From the NCBI GenBank assembly GCA_002304945.1, contig DBPQ01000048.1, positions 8,588-68,649 of the forward strand: 60,062 nt of DNA. The letters are read 5' to 3'. The notes beneath the pieces were generated by a model that saw only the letters and a program-made list of their open reading frames with translations, searched no databases and was not told the DNA's origin. Of the stretch, positions 39,004 through 47,126 are shown piece after piece (position 1 is the first letter of the stretch; every line of letters starts with the position of its first letter). The DNA is from Actinomycetales bacterium UBA1416 (lineage in GTDB: Bacteria > Actinomycetota > Actinomycetes > Actinomycetales > Actinomycetaceae). A program made the translations under genes and the position numbers.

Positions 39004-39516
39004 TCATCGGCGGCGGTACACGTGCACCCGCCACCGGGCGTCCCCCGAGACCGGGCGCCAGGCGGCATCGGACGCCTCGTCGTCCACGAGCCACTCCGCG
39101 GCGTCGATCCCCGGCGCGGACACGACGTCGCCCCGTCCGGTCGTGACGTCGAGGTCGAGTTCGCTCACCACCAGCAGGTCGGCGTGCGGCAGGGCCTGCT
39201 CGTACACCTGCCCGCCGCCGGTGATCCACACGAGGTCCCCGCCCGCGGCGTTCCGCCCGCGGGCGAGCGCCTCCGCCAGGGTGTGGACGACCTGCGCACC
39301 GGTCGCGGCGAAGGCCCGGTCCCGGGTCAGCACGATGTTGCACCGGCCGGGCAGCGGACCGCCGAGGGACTCCCACGTGGCGCGCCCCATCACCACGGGG
39401 CGTCCGAGGGTCGTCTCCTTGAAGAAGGCGAAGTCGGCGGGGACGTGCCACAGCATGCCGGAGCCGGAGCCGATGGTGCCGTGCCTGTCCTGCGCCCAGA
39501 TCATGCCGACGGTCAT
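39004..39516 (-). CDS. folA: Dihydrofolate reductase
   Basis: The 170-residue protein has the DHFR core: VGMIWAQDRHGTIGSGSGMLWHVPADFAFFKETTLGRPVVMGRATWESLG, GRCNIVLTRD, and VWITGGGQVYEQALPHADLLVVSELDLDV. The Trp-x-x-Pro-x-Asp (WHVPAD) holds the catalytic acid. It reduces dihydrofolate to tetrahydrofolate, recycling the product of ThyA encoded immediately upstream; the genes overlap as TGATG. Confidence 0.96.
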   Translation of the reverse strand: MTVGMIWAQDRHGTIGSGSGMLWHVPADFAFFKETTLGRPVVMGRATWESLGGPLPGRCNIVLTRDRAFAATGAQVVHTLAEALARGRNAAGGDLVWITGGGQVYEQALPHADLLVVSELDLDVTTGRGDVVSAPGIDAAEWLVDDEASDAAWRPVSGDARWRVHVYRRR

Positions 39517-40316
39517 CAGACGGCGATCTCAGCGCGGATGGCGGGGTGGTGGCGGTAGTCCTCGACCTCGACGTCCTCCCACGCGTACTCGAACAACGAG
39601 GGCGCCTGCCGGAGCCGCAGCGTCGGGAACGGGTACGGCTCCCGGGAGAGCTGCTCGCGGACCGCCTCCACGTGGTTGGCGTAGATGTGGCAGTCCCCGC
39701 CCGTCCAGATGAAGTCGCCGACCTCGAGCCCGGTCTGCTGCGCCACCATGTGGGTGAGCAGGCTGTAGGACGCGATGTTGAACGGCACCCCGAGGAAGAG
39801 GTCGGCGGACCGCTGGTAGAGCTGGCAGGAGAGCCTGCCATCCGCGACGTGGAACTGGAAGAGCGCGTGGCACGGCTGGAGGGCCATCCGGTCGAGCTCG
39901 GCCACGTTCCAGGCCGAGACGACCATGCGGCGGGAGTCCGGGTCGGTCCGGATGGTGTCGAGGACCTGCGCGATCTGGTCGATGTGACGGCCGTCCGGGG
40001 CCGGCCACGAGCGCCACTGGACCCCGTAGACCGGGCCGAGTTCGCCGTCCTCGTCCGCCCACTCGTTCCAGATCCGCACGCCGTGCTCCTGGAGCCAGCG
40101 GACGTTCGAGTCCCCACGGAGGAACCACAGCAGTTCGTGGACGATGGAGCGCAGGTGGACACGCTTCGTCGTGACGAGGGGGAATCCCTGCGACAGGTCG
40201 TAGCGGAGCTGGTGGCCGAAGACGGACAGCGTGCCGGTTCCGGTGCGGTCGCCCTTGGGGGTGCCGTGCGCGAGGACGTGTGCGAGGAGGTCCTCGTAGC
40301 CCGTGTGCACGCTCAC
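39516..40316 (-). CDS. thyA: Thymidylate synthase
   Basis: The protein is 266 residues from GTG 40316, chosen because it overlaps the upstream stop (GTGA) and begins the conserved region VHTGYEDLLAHVLAHGTPKGDRTGTGT. Hallmarks are FPLVTTKRVHLRSIVHELLWFLRGDSNV, LGPVYGVQWRSW, the catalytic Cys in LQPCHALFQFHV, RSADLFLGVPFNIASYSLLTHMVA and GDCHIYANH. It methylates dUMP to dTMP. It is coupled to folA downstream. Confidence 0.97.
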   Translation of the reverse strand: MSVHTGYEDLLAHVLAHGTPKGDRTGTGTLSVFGHQLRYDLSQGFPLVTTKRVHLRSIVHELLWFLRGDSNVRWLQEHGVRIWNEWADEDGELGPVYGVQWRSWPAPDGRHIDQIAQVLDTIRTDPDSRRMVVSAWNVAELDRMALQPCHALFQFHVADGRLSCQLYQRSADLFLGVPFNIASYSLLTHMVAQQTGLEVGDFIWTGGDCHIYANHVEAVREQLSREPYPFPTLRLRQAPSLFEYAWEDVEVEDYRHHPAIRAEIAV

Positions 40317-41026
40317 GGGAGCTCCACGGTGGCCATGCGCGGCACCTGCCCCACTTCGCGGCTGAACCGCGGGGGAGGCGGACCGAACGCGGACCTGACA
40401 CCCTTGGTGACTTCCTTGGCCATCGCCTTGTTCGCCTGCCACCCGATGACGGCACCGACGCCGAAGGGTGCGAGCCGTCCGAAGAAGGCACGCGCCCCGA
40501 CCTGTGCGCCCACCTTCGCGGCGCGGCGCCGCAGCTGAGCGCTGATCAGGGAGACGGTCCGGATCGGGAGCTTGGTCAGGAGCGTCCGGCCCCAGTAGAG
40601 CGTGCCCACGCCCACCTGCTTCTGCACCGCCGCGGCCCCCTCCTCCCCGAGGAGGGAGGCGAGCAGGAGGGTCCGGCGCCGTTCGACGTCGTCGATCGGC
40701 ACCCCGTGGATGTCAGCGACGGCCATGACGTGGCGGGCGGCGTCGGCGAAGAACGCGGCGGCCTGTACCCCGGTGAGTACGACCGCGGTCGCCGTCCCGA
40801 CAGCCGGGACGGCGGCGGTCGCCCCCACCGCACCTCCCTTCCTCGCCGACGAACGCAGGAACTCCTTCTCGAGGAGTTCGACGATGCGGGCCGGCGACGC
40901 GCCGGGGTTGGCCCGCCGGAGTCCGTCCACGTGCCGGTGGATCTTCTCCGACGGGATCGTCACGGCCTTGTCGATGAGGGGGGTGAACTGGTTCTCTGCG
41001 AACGTCGTGTCGGTGTTCCGTGCCAT
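40313..41026 (-). CDS. Conserved hypothetical protein with hydrophobic segments
   Basis: The protein is 237 residues from ATG 41026, behind AAAGGA. It contains a helical N-terminal part (FTPLIDKAVTIPSEKIHRHVDGLRR), a hydrophobic Ala/Gly/Val stretch (about 75-110, VGATAAVPAVGTATAVVLTGVQAAAFFADAARHVM) and a Gly-rich segment near the C-terminus (GAQVGARAFFGRLAPFGVGAVIGW). It may associate with the membrane. I do not recognise a family with known function. It is first gene of a coupled row with thyA and folA, divergent from the G6PD-type gene. Confidence 0.7.
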   Translation of the reverse strand: MARNTDTTFAENQFTPLIDKAVTIPSEKIHRHVDGLRRANPGASPARIVELLEKEFLRSSARKGGAVGATAAVPAVGTATAVVLTGVQAAAFFADAARHVMAVADIHGVPIDDVERRRTLLLASLLGEEGAAAVQKQVGVGTLYWGRTLLTKLPIRTVSLISAQLRRRAAKVGAQVGARAFFGRLAPFGVGAVIGWQANKAMAKEVTKGVRSAFGPPPPRFSREVGQVPRMATVELP

Positions 41027-41130
41027 CCGTGGTCCTTTGCCGGTCGGGGGCGCGATGGGCCCGTCTCCGTCCAATTGTCGTGCACGTCCGGGTGTCCTGC
41101 CACGGCTCGCCGCGGCGGCGCGCCATGCCC

Positions 41131-41136
41131 TACCGT
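41131..41136 (+). promoter_or_regulatory. -10-like hexamer for the G6PD-type gene
   Basis: TACCGT is followed by 6 nt and GTG 41143. Confidence 0.4.
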
Positions 41137-41142
41137 GGTCGG

Positions 41143-42585
41143 GTGACCCCACACCACCCCGAGTCCGTCGTCATCGTCCTCTTCGGCGCGACAGGAGACC
41201 TCGCCAGCCGGATGGTGATGCCGGCCATGTTCGAACTGCGGGCGCGTGGTCTCATGCCCGACCACTGGCGTCTCATCGGCTCGGCGGGGGACGATCTCGG
41301 GGAGGACGGTTTCGCGGCGCTCCTGCGCGGGTCCCTCGAACGCTCCGGGGACCTCCCCCCGGACTTCGACGACGTCGCCGCCCACCTCCGGTACGTCGGC
41401 GGGTTCTTCTCGGCGGACGAGCCGGGGGAGCTGCCGGCCGTGCTCGGGGAGGTGCGGGAGGAGTTGCGGGCGGCTGGCGGGTCCGACCCCCTCGTGGTGT
41501 TCTTCCTGGCCGTCCCCCCGGCCGCCTTCCCCGCGATCACCGAGGGTCTCGGACGGCACGGCCTCGCCGACGGCGCCCGCGTGGTCTTCGAGAAGCCGTA
41601 CGGGACGTCGTCGCAGTCCTTCGAGGAACTCGACGCGCTGGTGAAGCGCACGCTCGAGGAGGACCAGGTCTTCCGGATCGACCACTTCCTCGGCAAGGAG
41701 GGCGTCCAGGCGATCTACACGCTCCGGTTCGCGAACAAGCTCTTCGGGGCGCAGTGGGACCGGCACTCGGTGGCGCAGGTCCAGATCGACGTGCCCGAGA
41801 CCCTCAATGTCGACACCCGGGCCTCCTTTTACGAGGCCACCGGTGCCGCCCTCGACATGCTCGTCACCCACCTGTTCCAGGTGGTCTCGCAGGTGGCCAT
41901 GGACACCCCCTACGACCTCGCGGACCCCGAGTCGGTGCTCTTCGAACGGGACGCCGTGCTGCACCGCTTCCGCCCCCTGGATGTCGAGAACGACGTCGTC
42001 CTCGGCCAGTTCGAGGGGTACCGGGACCTCGACGGCGTGGCCGCGGACTCGGACCAGGACACGTTCGTGGCGGCGCGGCTGTGGGTGGACTCGGACCGGT
42101 GGCGGGGGGTGCCGTTCGTGCTTCGGACGGGGAAGATGATGGCCCGGAAGGCGCAGCTCGTCACCCTGGTGCTGCGTCCGGACGAGGGGCCACTCTCCGC
42201 CGTCGCGGCCCGGCCGAACACCATCGAGGTCAACTTCTCCGGTGCCGGTGGGATCTCGCTGGGGGTCACCGTGAAGGCGCCGGGGCCGGACGCGCACCTG
42301 TCCTACGGGCATGCCGTGCTGGATCTCGACGACGTCCCAGGCGGGGAGCCGCTCAGCCCCTATGCCTCGCTCATCGACGACGTGCTGCGGGGAGACCGGT
42401 CGCTCTTCACCACCGAGCTCGGCCTGCGTGCCGCGTTCCGCGCCTTCGAGCCACTTCTCGGGCAGGGCCGGCCGGCGCCGATCCCGTACGAGCCCGGAGG
42501 CTGGGGTCCGGAGGAGGCACGGCGACTCGTCGAGCCGTTCGGGTGGATGCTGGAGCAGCTCGAGAGGGTCCCGGGGGAGGACTGA
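41143..42585 (+). CDS. zwf: Glucose-6-phosphate 1-dehydrogenase
   Basis: The 480-residue protein has the NADP-binding start VVIVLFGATGDLASRMVMPAMFEL, VFFLAVPPAAF, VVFEKPYG and the G6PD signature RIDHFLGKE containing the catalytic His/Lys region, followed by LRFANKLFGAQWDRHSVAQVQIDVPE. It oxidises glucose 6-phosphate to 6-phosphogluconolactone. The gene stands alone rather than with tal/tkt/opcA, and its sequence departs from the usual GASGDLAxRKLxPA opening, so it may be a paralog of the main Zwf. It is convergent with the nucleotidyltransferase-like gene at adjacent bases (42585/42586). Confidence 0.85.
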   Translation: MTPHHPESVVIVLFGATGDLASRMVMPAMFELRARGLMPDHWRLIGSAGDDLGEDGFAALLRGSLERSGDLPPDFDDVAAHLRYVGGFFSADEPGELPAVLGEVREELRAAGGSDPLVVFFLAVPPAAFPAITEGLGRHGLADGARVVFEKPYGTSSQSFEELDALVKRTLEEDQVFRIDHFLGKEGVQAIYTLRFANKLFGAQWDRHSVAQVQIDVPETLNVDTRASFYEATGAALDMLVTHLFQVVSQVAMDTPYDLADPESVLFERDAVLHRFRPLDVENDVVLGQFEGYRDLDGVAADSDQDTFVAARLWVDSDRWRGVPFVLRTGKMMARKAQLVTLVLRPDEGPLSAVAARPNTIEVNFSGAGGISLGVTVKAPGPDAHLSYGHAVLDLDDVPGGEPLSPYASLIDDVLRGDRSLFTTELGLRAAFRAFEPLLGQGRPAPIPYEPGGWGPEEARRLVEPFGWMLEQLERVPGED

Positions 42586-43482
42586 TCACTCGAACTCGGG
42601 GGCCTCGTCGTCGTTGAAGAAGTGGAAGCGCTGGTCCCCGCCCGGCATCTCGTCGGATGCCAGGAGGAGCTGGACCCGCTCCTCGCGCGCCACGATCGCG
42701 TCGGCCTCCATCGCCCGGAGGCGGTCCACCACCCCGCGTTCGCGCAGGGCGTCCTTGCCGCGCCGGAACAGGGCCTCGCTGCCGTACAGCAACTCGGACT
42801 CGTCGTAGATCTTGCACGCGACCATGTGCGGGAACGTGTCGAAGGCGGCCTGCTCGAGGAGCTTGCCGAACGGCTTGACTACGTAGTCGATCTCCTCGTT
42901 GTACGCGGGATGCTTGAGGTACTGGTACTTGCGGCCGTAGATGGCCTCGTCGAGCAACGGGACGAGGCGTTCGGCGGCGTCGTCCTCCACGATCACGACC
43001 AGGTCGAGGTCGGAGCCGTGGACCATGCTCCCGGTGCTCCGCTCGGGACGGTACACGTCGTGCGCCATCCCGTACACGATGTCGCCGGCCACCACGACGC
43101 AGTAGCGGTCCTCCTCGGTCCCCGCGCGCGCGAACTCCGCCCCGAGGCTGCGGGCGATCTGCCGGGAGAGCGCCAGCTTCGTGCGACTGACGGTGGTGAT
43201 GTGATCCTGCAGCTCGCGCGCCCGCGCGTCGATCGCGGGATCCCCCGCCAGGCCGATCACCGTGTAGGTGAGGAACTCCCGCAGGATGGAGGGGGAGAGC
43301 CTGGCGTAGCCGTCGACCTGGCGGTCCAGCCGCACGTACCGGCGGCCCACCACCCGGCGCTCGAGGCCCGGGTCGGCGAAGCACGCCTTCCACAGTCGGA
43401 AGGCGTCCCCACCGATACTGGCCTGGATCTCGGCGCCCGTCAGCGGCGCGTCGGCGACGAGCGCCGCGACCCCGGTCAGCAC
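42586..43482 (-). CDS. Nucleotidyltransferase-like protein of unknown role
   Basis: The 298-residue protein starts with GTG at 43482, overlapping the nagB-like stop by 7 nt. The N-terminal 80 residues (LTGAEIQASIGG, RRYVRLDRQVDGYARLSPSILREFLTYTVIG) look like a helical, possibly DNA- or RNA-binding, region. Residues 125-205 carry a polymerase-beta-type nucleotidyltransferase signature: VVVAGDIVYGMAH, GSDLDLVVIV (Gly156, Ser157, Asp158, Asp160) and a third acid in EEIDYVV (Asp199). Substrate is unknown. Coupling to NagB and closeness to GlmM hint at sugar-phosphate nucleotidylation, but protein or nucleic-acid modification is equally possible. Confidence 0.6.
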   Translation of the reverse strand: MLTGVAALVADAPLTGAEIQASIGGDAFRLWKACFADPGLERRVVGRRYVRLDRQVDGYARLSPSILREFLTYTVIGLAGDPAIDARARELQDHITTVSRTKLALSRQIARSLGAEFARAGTEEDRYCVVVAGDIVYGMAHDVYRPERSTGSMVHGSDLDLVVIVEDDAAERLVPLLDEAIYGRKYQYLKHPAYNEEIDYVVKPFGKLLEQAAFDTFPHMVACKIYDESELLYGSEALFRRGKDALRERGVVDRLRAMEADAIVAREERVQLLLASDEMPGGDQRFHFFNDDEAPEFE

Positions 43483-44495
43483 ACCTGGCCGCCGGCTCCG
43501 GGGTGGAACGGGAGGTCCGACACCCGCGTGCAGGGCTCGTCGCGGACGTCGCGGAGTTCGTGGCCGAGCGCCCTCACCTCCTCGGCGCGGGCCAGCAGTC
43601 CCGCTGCCGCGGTCTCGTCGAGCACGTAGGTGAGCACGCCGCCCTCCGCCGCGTACCGCTGCCCGTACGAGATCGGCACGTCCGGGGTGATCGGCCCGAG
43701 GACCGCCTCCTCGATGGGGCGCGTCTTGCGGCGGCCACTGGCGAGGAGGAGCACGGAGCGGGCCTCGTGCACCAGTTCGGCACCCATGGAGATCGCGTAC
43801 CGGGGGCTGTCCGTGGCACGGGCGAAGTGCCCGTCCGCCACCGCGTTGGCGACCGTGTCGTCGTCGAGCCGCACGAGCATGACGCGTGAGCCCTCGAACG
43901 GGATCCCGCTCTCGTGGAAGGCCACGTGGCCGCGCCCCCCGACCCCGACCACCTGCAGGTCGATGCCCCCCGCGGCCGCGATCTTCCGCTCGTAGGCCGC
44001 GAGGATCTCGTCTCGCACGGTGCCGAGCACCCCGCGGGCGTCGGGAGAGATCGACAGGGCGACTCCGCGGTCCGTCCCGCGCTGCTCCACCCAGTCGGGA
44101 CGGGCGGCGAGTGCCGCCACCAGTTCGTCCTGGTCCACGAGCGTGCCCCAGGGAACGGACGTCTCACGGAGAGGGGGATTCAGCAGACCGAACAGCTGGG
44201 AGACCATGAACCAGCTGTAGGACTGGGGATGGAGGGCCCGCTGCTGTGCGTTCTCACCGGGCAGGCCGACGTACTCGTCGAGGTTGAAGGAGCGGACCCT
44301 GCCCGCCTCGATCCGCCCGGAGTTGAAGGCCTTCGCGAGGTGCTTGTACAGGCCGGTGGGACTGCTGCCCGTGGCGAGACCGAGCACGTACTCGTCCTGC
44401 TCCGCGAGCCGCGCGCGGAGGTCGTCCTCGACGACACCTGCGGCCACAGCACTCATCTGGTCGAAGTCACGGGTGACGATGATGGTGAAGGACAT
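43476..44495 (-). CDS. nagB: Glucosamine-6-phosphate deaminase-like protein, variant active site
   Basis: The 339-residue protein is clearly of the NagB fold: LGLATGSSPTGLYKHL, SFNLDEYVGLP (catalytic Asp73), PQSYSWFM, VVGVGGRGHVAFHESG and LLLASGRRKTRPI (phosphate-binding Lys). It is longer than classical NagB (about 260-270), with an extra segment of about 45 residues near 115-160 and a C-terminal extension. In E. coli the ring-opening triad is Asp141-His143-Glu148; here the first is Arg188 while His190 and Glu195 remain. Deamination of glucosamine 6-phosphate is likely but not certain. It lies 6 nt after glmM. Confidence 0.8.
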   Translation of the reverse strand: MSFTIIVTRDFDQMSAVAAGVVEDDLRARLAEQDEYVLGLATGSSPTGLYKHLAKAFNSGRIEAGRVRSFNLDEYVGLPGENAQQRALHPQSYSWFMVSQLFGLLNPPLRETSVPWGTLVDQDELVAALAARPDWVEQRGTDRGVALSISPDARGVLGTVRDEILAAYERKIAAAGGIDLQVVGVGGRGHVAFHESGIPFEGSRVMLVRLDDDTVANAVADGHFARATDSPRYAISMGAELVHEARSVLLLASGRRKTRPIEEAVLGPITPDVPISYGQRYAAEGGVLTYVLDETAAAGLLARAEEVRALGHELRDVRDEPCTRVSDLPFHPGAGGQVC

Positions 44496-44501
44496 CCGCG
44501 A

Positions 44502-45851
44502 TCACCCCAGCGCCGTGGCGACGACGTCGGCGACCTGGCGGGCGTAGCGCTCCGTGAGCTCCGCCGTCGGCCCCTCGACCATGACACGGCACATGTTCTG
44601 CGTGCCGGAGTAGCGCACCAGGACCCTGCCCTGGCCCTCCAGTTCGGCCTCGACGCGATTGATCGCCTCGACGATCTCGGGGACGGACGTGACCTCCGGC
44701 TTCCGGGCGACGTCGACGTTGATGAGCTTCTGCGGGAACACGTCCATCTGCCGCGCGAGCTCGGAGAGCGGCTGGCTCGACTTGAGCATGGCGGCGACGA
44801 GCTGGAGGGCGGACAGGATGCCGTCTCCCGTGGTGTGGTGGCGGAGGAAGATCATGTGCCCGGAGTCCTCACCACCGAGGACCGCGCCGAGGCGCTGCAT
44901 GTCCTCGAGCACGTAACGGTCGCCCACCCTGGAGGCGTGGTGCGTGAACCCGTACTTCTCGCACGCGATCTTGAGTCCGAGGTTGCTCATGATCGTGGTG
45001 ACAAGGAGGTCGTTCGCCAGCCGCCCCTCCTTCTTGAGCTGGCGGGCGCAGATGACGAGGATCTGGTCGCCCGTGATCTCCGCGCCGTTCTCGTCGACCG
45101 CGATGAGCCGGTCGCCGTCGCCGTCGAAGGCGAGCCCGATGGCCGCTCCGGTCTCGATGACGGTCCGCCGGAGGTCCTGGGTGTGCTGCGATCCGCAGTT
45201 GTCGTTGATGTTGAGTCCGTTGGGCTCGTCGTGGATCAGCGTCACGTCGGCACCCAATTCGCGGAAGACGGCGGGGGCGACCTGGTAGGTCGCCCCGTTG
45301 CCGACGTCCATCGCGATCTTGATGCCCTCGAGGGACAGGCTCCGGGGGAAGGCGTTCTTGAGGAACACGATGTAGCGGGCCATGGCGTCGTCCAGCCGCA
45401 CCGCCTTGCCCATGTCCTGCGGCGGGGGGACCATGTCCGGGAGGGTGCCGGAGAGGATCAGGTCCTCGATCTCGGCCTCCTGCTCGTCCGAGAGCTTGAA
45501 GCCCGAGCCGGAGAACACCTTGATCCCGTTGTCCTGGAACGGGTTGTGGGAGGCGGACACCACGAAGCCCGCGTCCGCCCGCATGCTCTCCGTGATGTAG
45601 GCGATCCCCGGCGTCGGGAGCACACCGACCATCTGGGCGTCACCCCCCATCGAGGTGACCCCGGCCTCCAGGGCGCTCTCCAGCATGTAGCCGGAGATCC
45701 GGGTGTCCTTGCCGATCACGATGCGGGTGCGGTGTCCCCGCTTCCGCAGGACGTGGGTCACCGCCTGGCCGACGGCGAAGGCCATCGCCGCGTCCATGGG
45801 GTGGCGGTTGGCCTCGCCCCGGATCCCATCGGTTCCGAACAGTTTGCCCAC
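44502..45851 (-). CDS. glmM: Phosphoglucosamine mutase
   Basis: The protein is 449 residues from GTG 45851, behind AGAAGGAG. It begins VGKLFGTDGIRGEAN and has the active-site phosphoserine loop VSASHNPFQDNGIK (Ser101), the metal-binding AFDGDGDRLI and the phosphate-binding RYSGTQNMCRVMVEG. It converts glucosamine 6-phosphate to glucosamine 1-phosphate for UDP-GlcNAc synthesis. Its neighbours are the beta-helix protein upstream and the NagB-like protein downstream, which draws on the same substrate pool. Confidence 0.96.
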   Translation of the reverse strand: MGKLFGTDGIRGEANRHPMDAAMAFAVGQAVTHVLRKRGHRTRIVIGKDTRISGYMLESALEAGVTSMGGDAQMVGVLPTPGIAYITESMRADAGFVVSASHNPFQDNGIKVFSGSGFKLSDEQEAEIEDLILSGTLPDMVPPPQDMGKAVRLDDAMARYIVFLKNAFPRSLSLEGIKIAMDVGNGATYQVAPAVFRELGADVTLIHDEPNGLNINDNCGSQHTQDLRRTVIETGAAIGLAFDGDGDRLIAVDENGAEITGDQILVICARQLKKEGRLANDLLVTTIMSNLGLKIACEKYGFTHHASRVGDRYVLEDMQRLGAVLGGEDSGHMIFLRHHTTGDGILSALQLVAAMLKSSQPLSELARQMDVFPQKLINVDVARKPEVTSVPEIVEAINRVEAELEGQGRVLVRYSGTQNMCRVMVEGPTAELTERYARQVADVVATALG

Positions 45852-45873
45852 AGGGCTTCTCCTTCTGAGGTGG

Positions 45874-47061
45874 TCAGCCGGCGTACAGGCTGAGGGACGG
45901 GACGAGGGCGGCCACGCGGGAGCGCAGCTCGTCCACGATCTGCTGCAGCCACGCCACGCCTGCCTGGGCGACGTCGGGCGGCAGTTGCTGGATGGTGGCG
46001 ACGTAGCCCGCCGTGGGGGAGCCGAGCGCCTCGAGGAAGGCGGCACCGTCCGGGACGGACGGCTCGTCGAGGACGGCGATGACCTCCCCGATGCGCTCGC
46101 GGAGCTCCCGGCGTGCGTCGTCGTCCGGGGTCACGGTCGCCACGAGCGCGGTGAGACGCGTCGCACGTTCGCGGCGGGCGGAGGCCAGCACCGCGAGCGC
46201 ACCCTCGAACACCAGGTCGCCGAGCTCCTGCGCGGCGAAGAATGGTGCGCGGACGTGGGTGTACCAGGCGTGGAGCGCCACGAGGTTGGCGAGGTAGTCG
46301 ACGTTCCGCTCGACGATGCGCCGCAGCTTGCGGTGGGCGTGCGGGGTGACCGGACGTGACACCCCGTGCGCCGGTGGGGTGAGGACGAACGTGTCGTCCG
46401 CGACGTCGTCGCGCAGGATGGAACCGGCCCCCACCACGGCACCGAAGCCCGTGGTCAGTGGGCCGACGGCACCGCCCTGCCCGCCGAGGAAGATGGGCCG
46501 CTGGTTCAGCATCACGCCGCGGGGGACATCCCCGAACAGTGAGGCGGTCGCCTTGGTCCCGTCGGGGGTGAAGTTGAAGTGGATGTAGGACGACCCGACC
46601 TCGGAGTGGTCCTTCCTGCTCGTGCCCCCCGCCATGAGGCAGTCACAGAAGTTGATGAGGCTGCCGAGCGTGACGAAGGGGAACAGGATCGTCTGCTTGA
46701 GGCCCACCGTGTGCGCCCCGTTCGCCTCCTCCTCGAGCAGGGTTCCCTCCCGGACGTGGGCGCCCAGGCCCATGTTCGCGCCCTCCAGGAACACGGCACG
46801 GGAGAAGAACCCGCCCTTGAGCTGGACGCGGGGACCGAGGTGGCAGTCCTCGAGGGTGACGGGCCCCTCCGCGCCGAGGGTGACCCCGGCGGAGATGACG
46901 GTCCCGGCGCCCCGGATCCGGCATCCGGGGTGGATCGTGACGCCGTCCGCGGAGATGCGCGCCACGTCGACCTCGTCGCCGACGTGCACCGTCAGTGGAC
47001 TGGGGATCCGGACTCCTCGCGCGAGGAGCTCGCGCACCTTGGCGCTGCCGTCATGGTCCAT
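45874..47061 (-). CDS. Left-handed beta-helix (hexapeptide-repeat) protein, GlmU-acetyltransferase-like
   Basis: The 395-residue protein lacks the nucleotidyltransferase domain of GlmU. Residues about 26-225 show imperfect hexapeptide repeats: VTIHPGCRIRGAGTVISAGVTLG, LEDCHLGPRVQLKGG, LEGANMGLGAHVREGTLLEE and FGAVVGAGSILRDDV. The segments GLKQTILFPFVTLGSLINFCDCLMAGG and SSYIHFNFTPDGTKATASLFGD recall the acetyltransferase region of GlmU. A helical domain (about 230-395) follows. Relatives are labelled UDP-GlcNAc pyrophosphorylase or similar. Position directly before glmM supports an amino-sugar role, possibly N-acetyltransfer; the enzyme activity is not shown by the sequence. Confidence 0.6.
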   Translation of the reverse strand: MDHDGSAKVRELLARGVRIPSPLTVHVGDEVDVARISADGVTIHPGCRIRGAGTVISAGVTLGAEGPVTLEDCHLGPRVQLKGGFFSRAVFLEGANMGLGAHVREGTLLEEEANGAHTVGLKQTILFPFVTLGSLINFCDCLMAGGTSRKDHSEVGSSYIHFNFTPDGTKATASLFGDVPRGVMLNQRPIFLGGQGGAVGPLTTGFGAVVGAGSILRDDVADDTFVLTPPAHGVSRPVTPHAHRKLRRIVERNVDYLANLVALHAWYTHVRAPFFAAQELGDLVFEGALAVLASARRERATRLTALVATVTPDDDARRELRERIGEVIAVLDEPSVPDGAAFLEALGSPTAGYVATIQQLPPDVAQAGVAWLQQIVDELRSRVAALVPSLSLYAG

Positions 47062-47126
47062 GGGTGTGTCCTCGGTCCGGGAGTGGGGCCGGGTGCATGG
47101 TACCGCGAGGAGCCGGCCCGGAGGGC

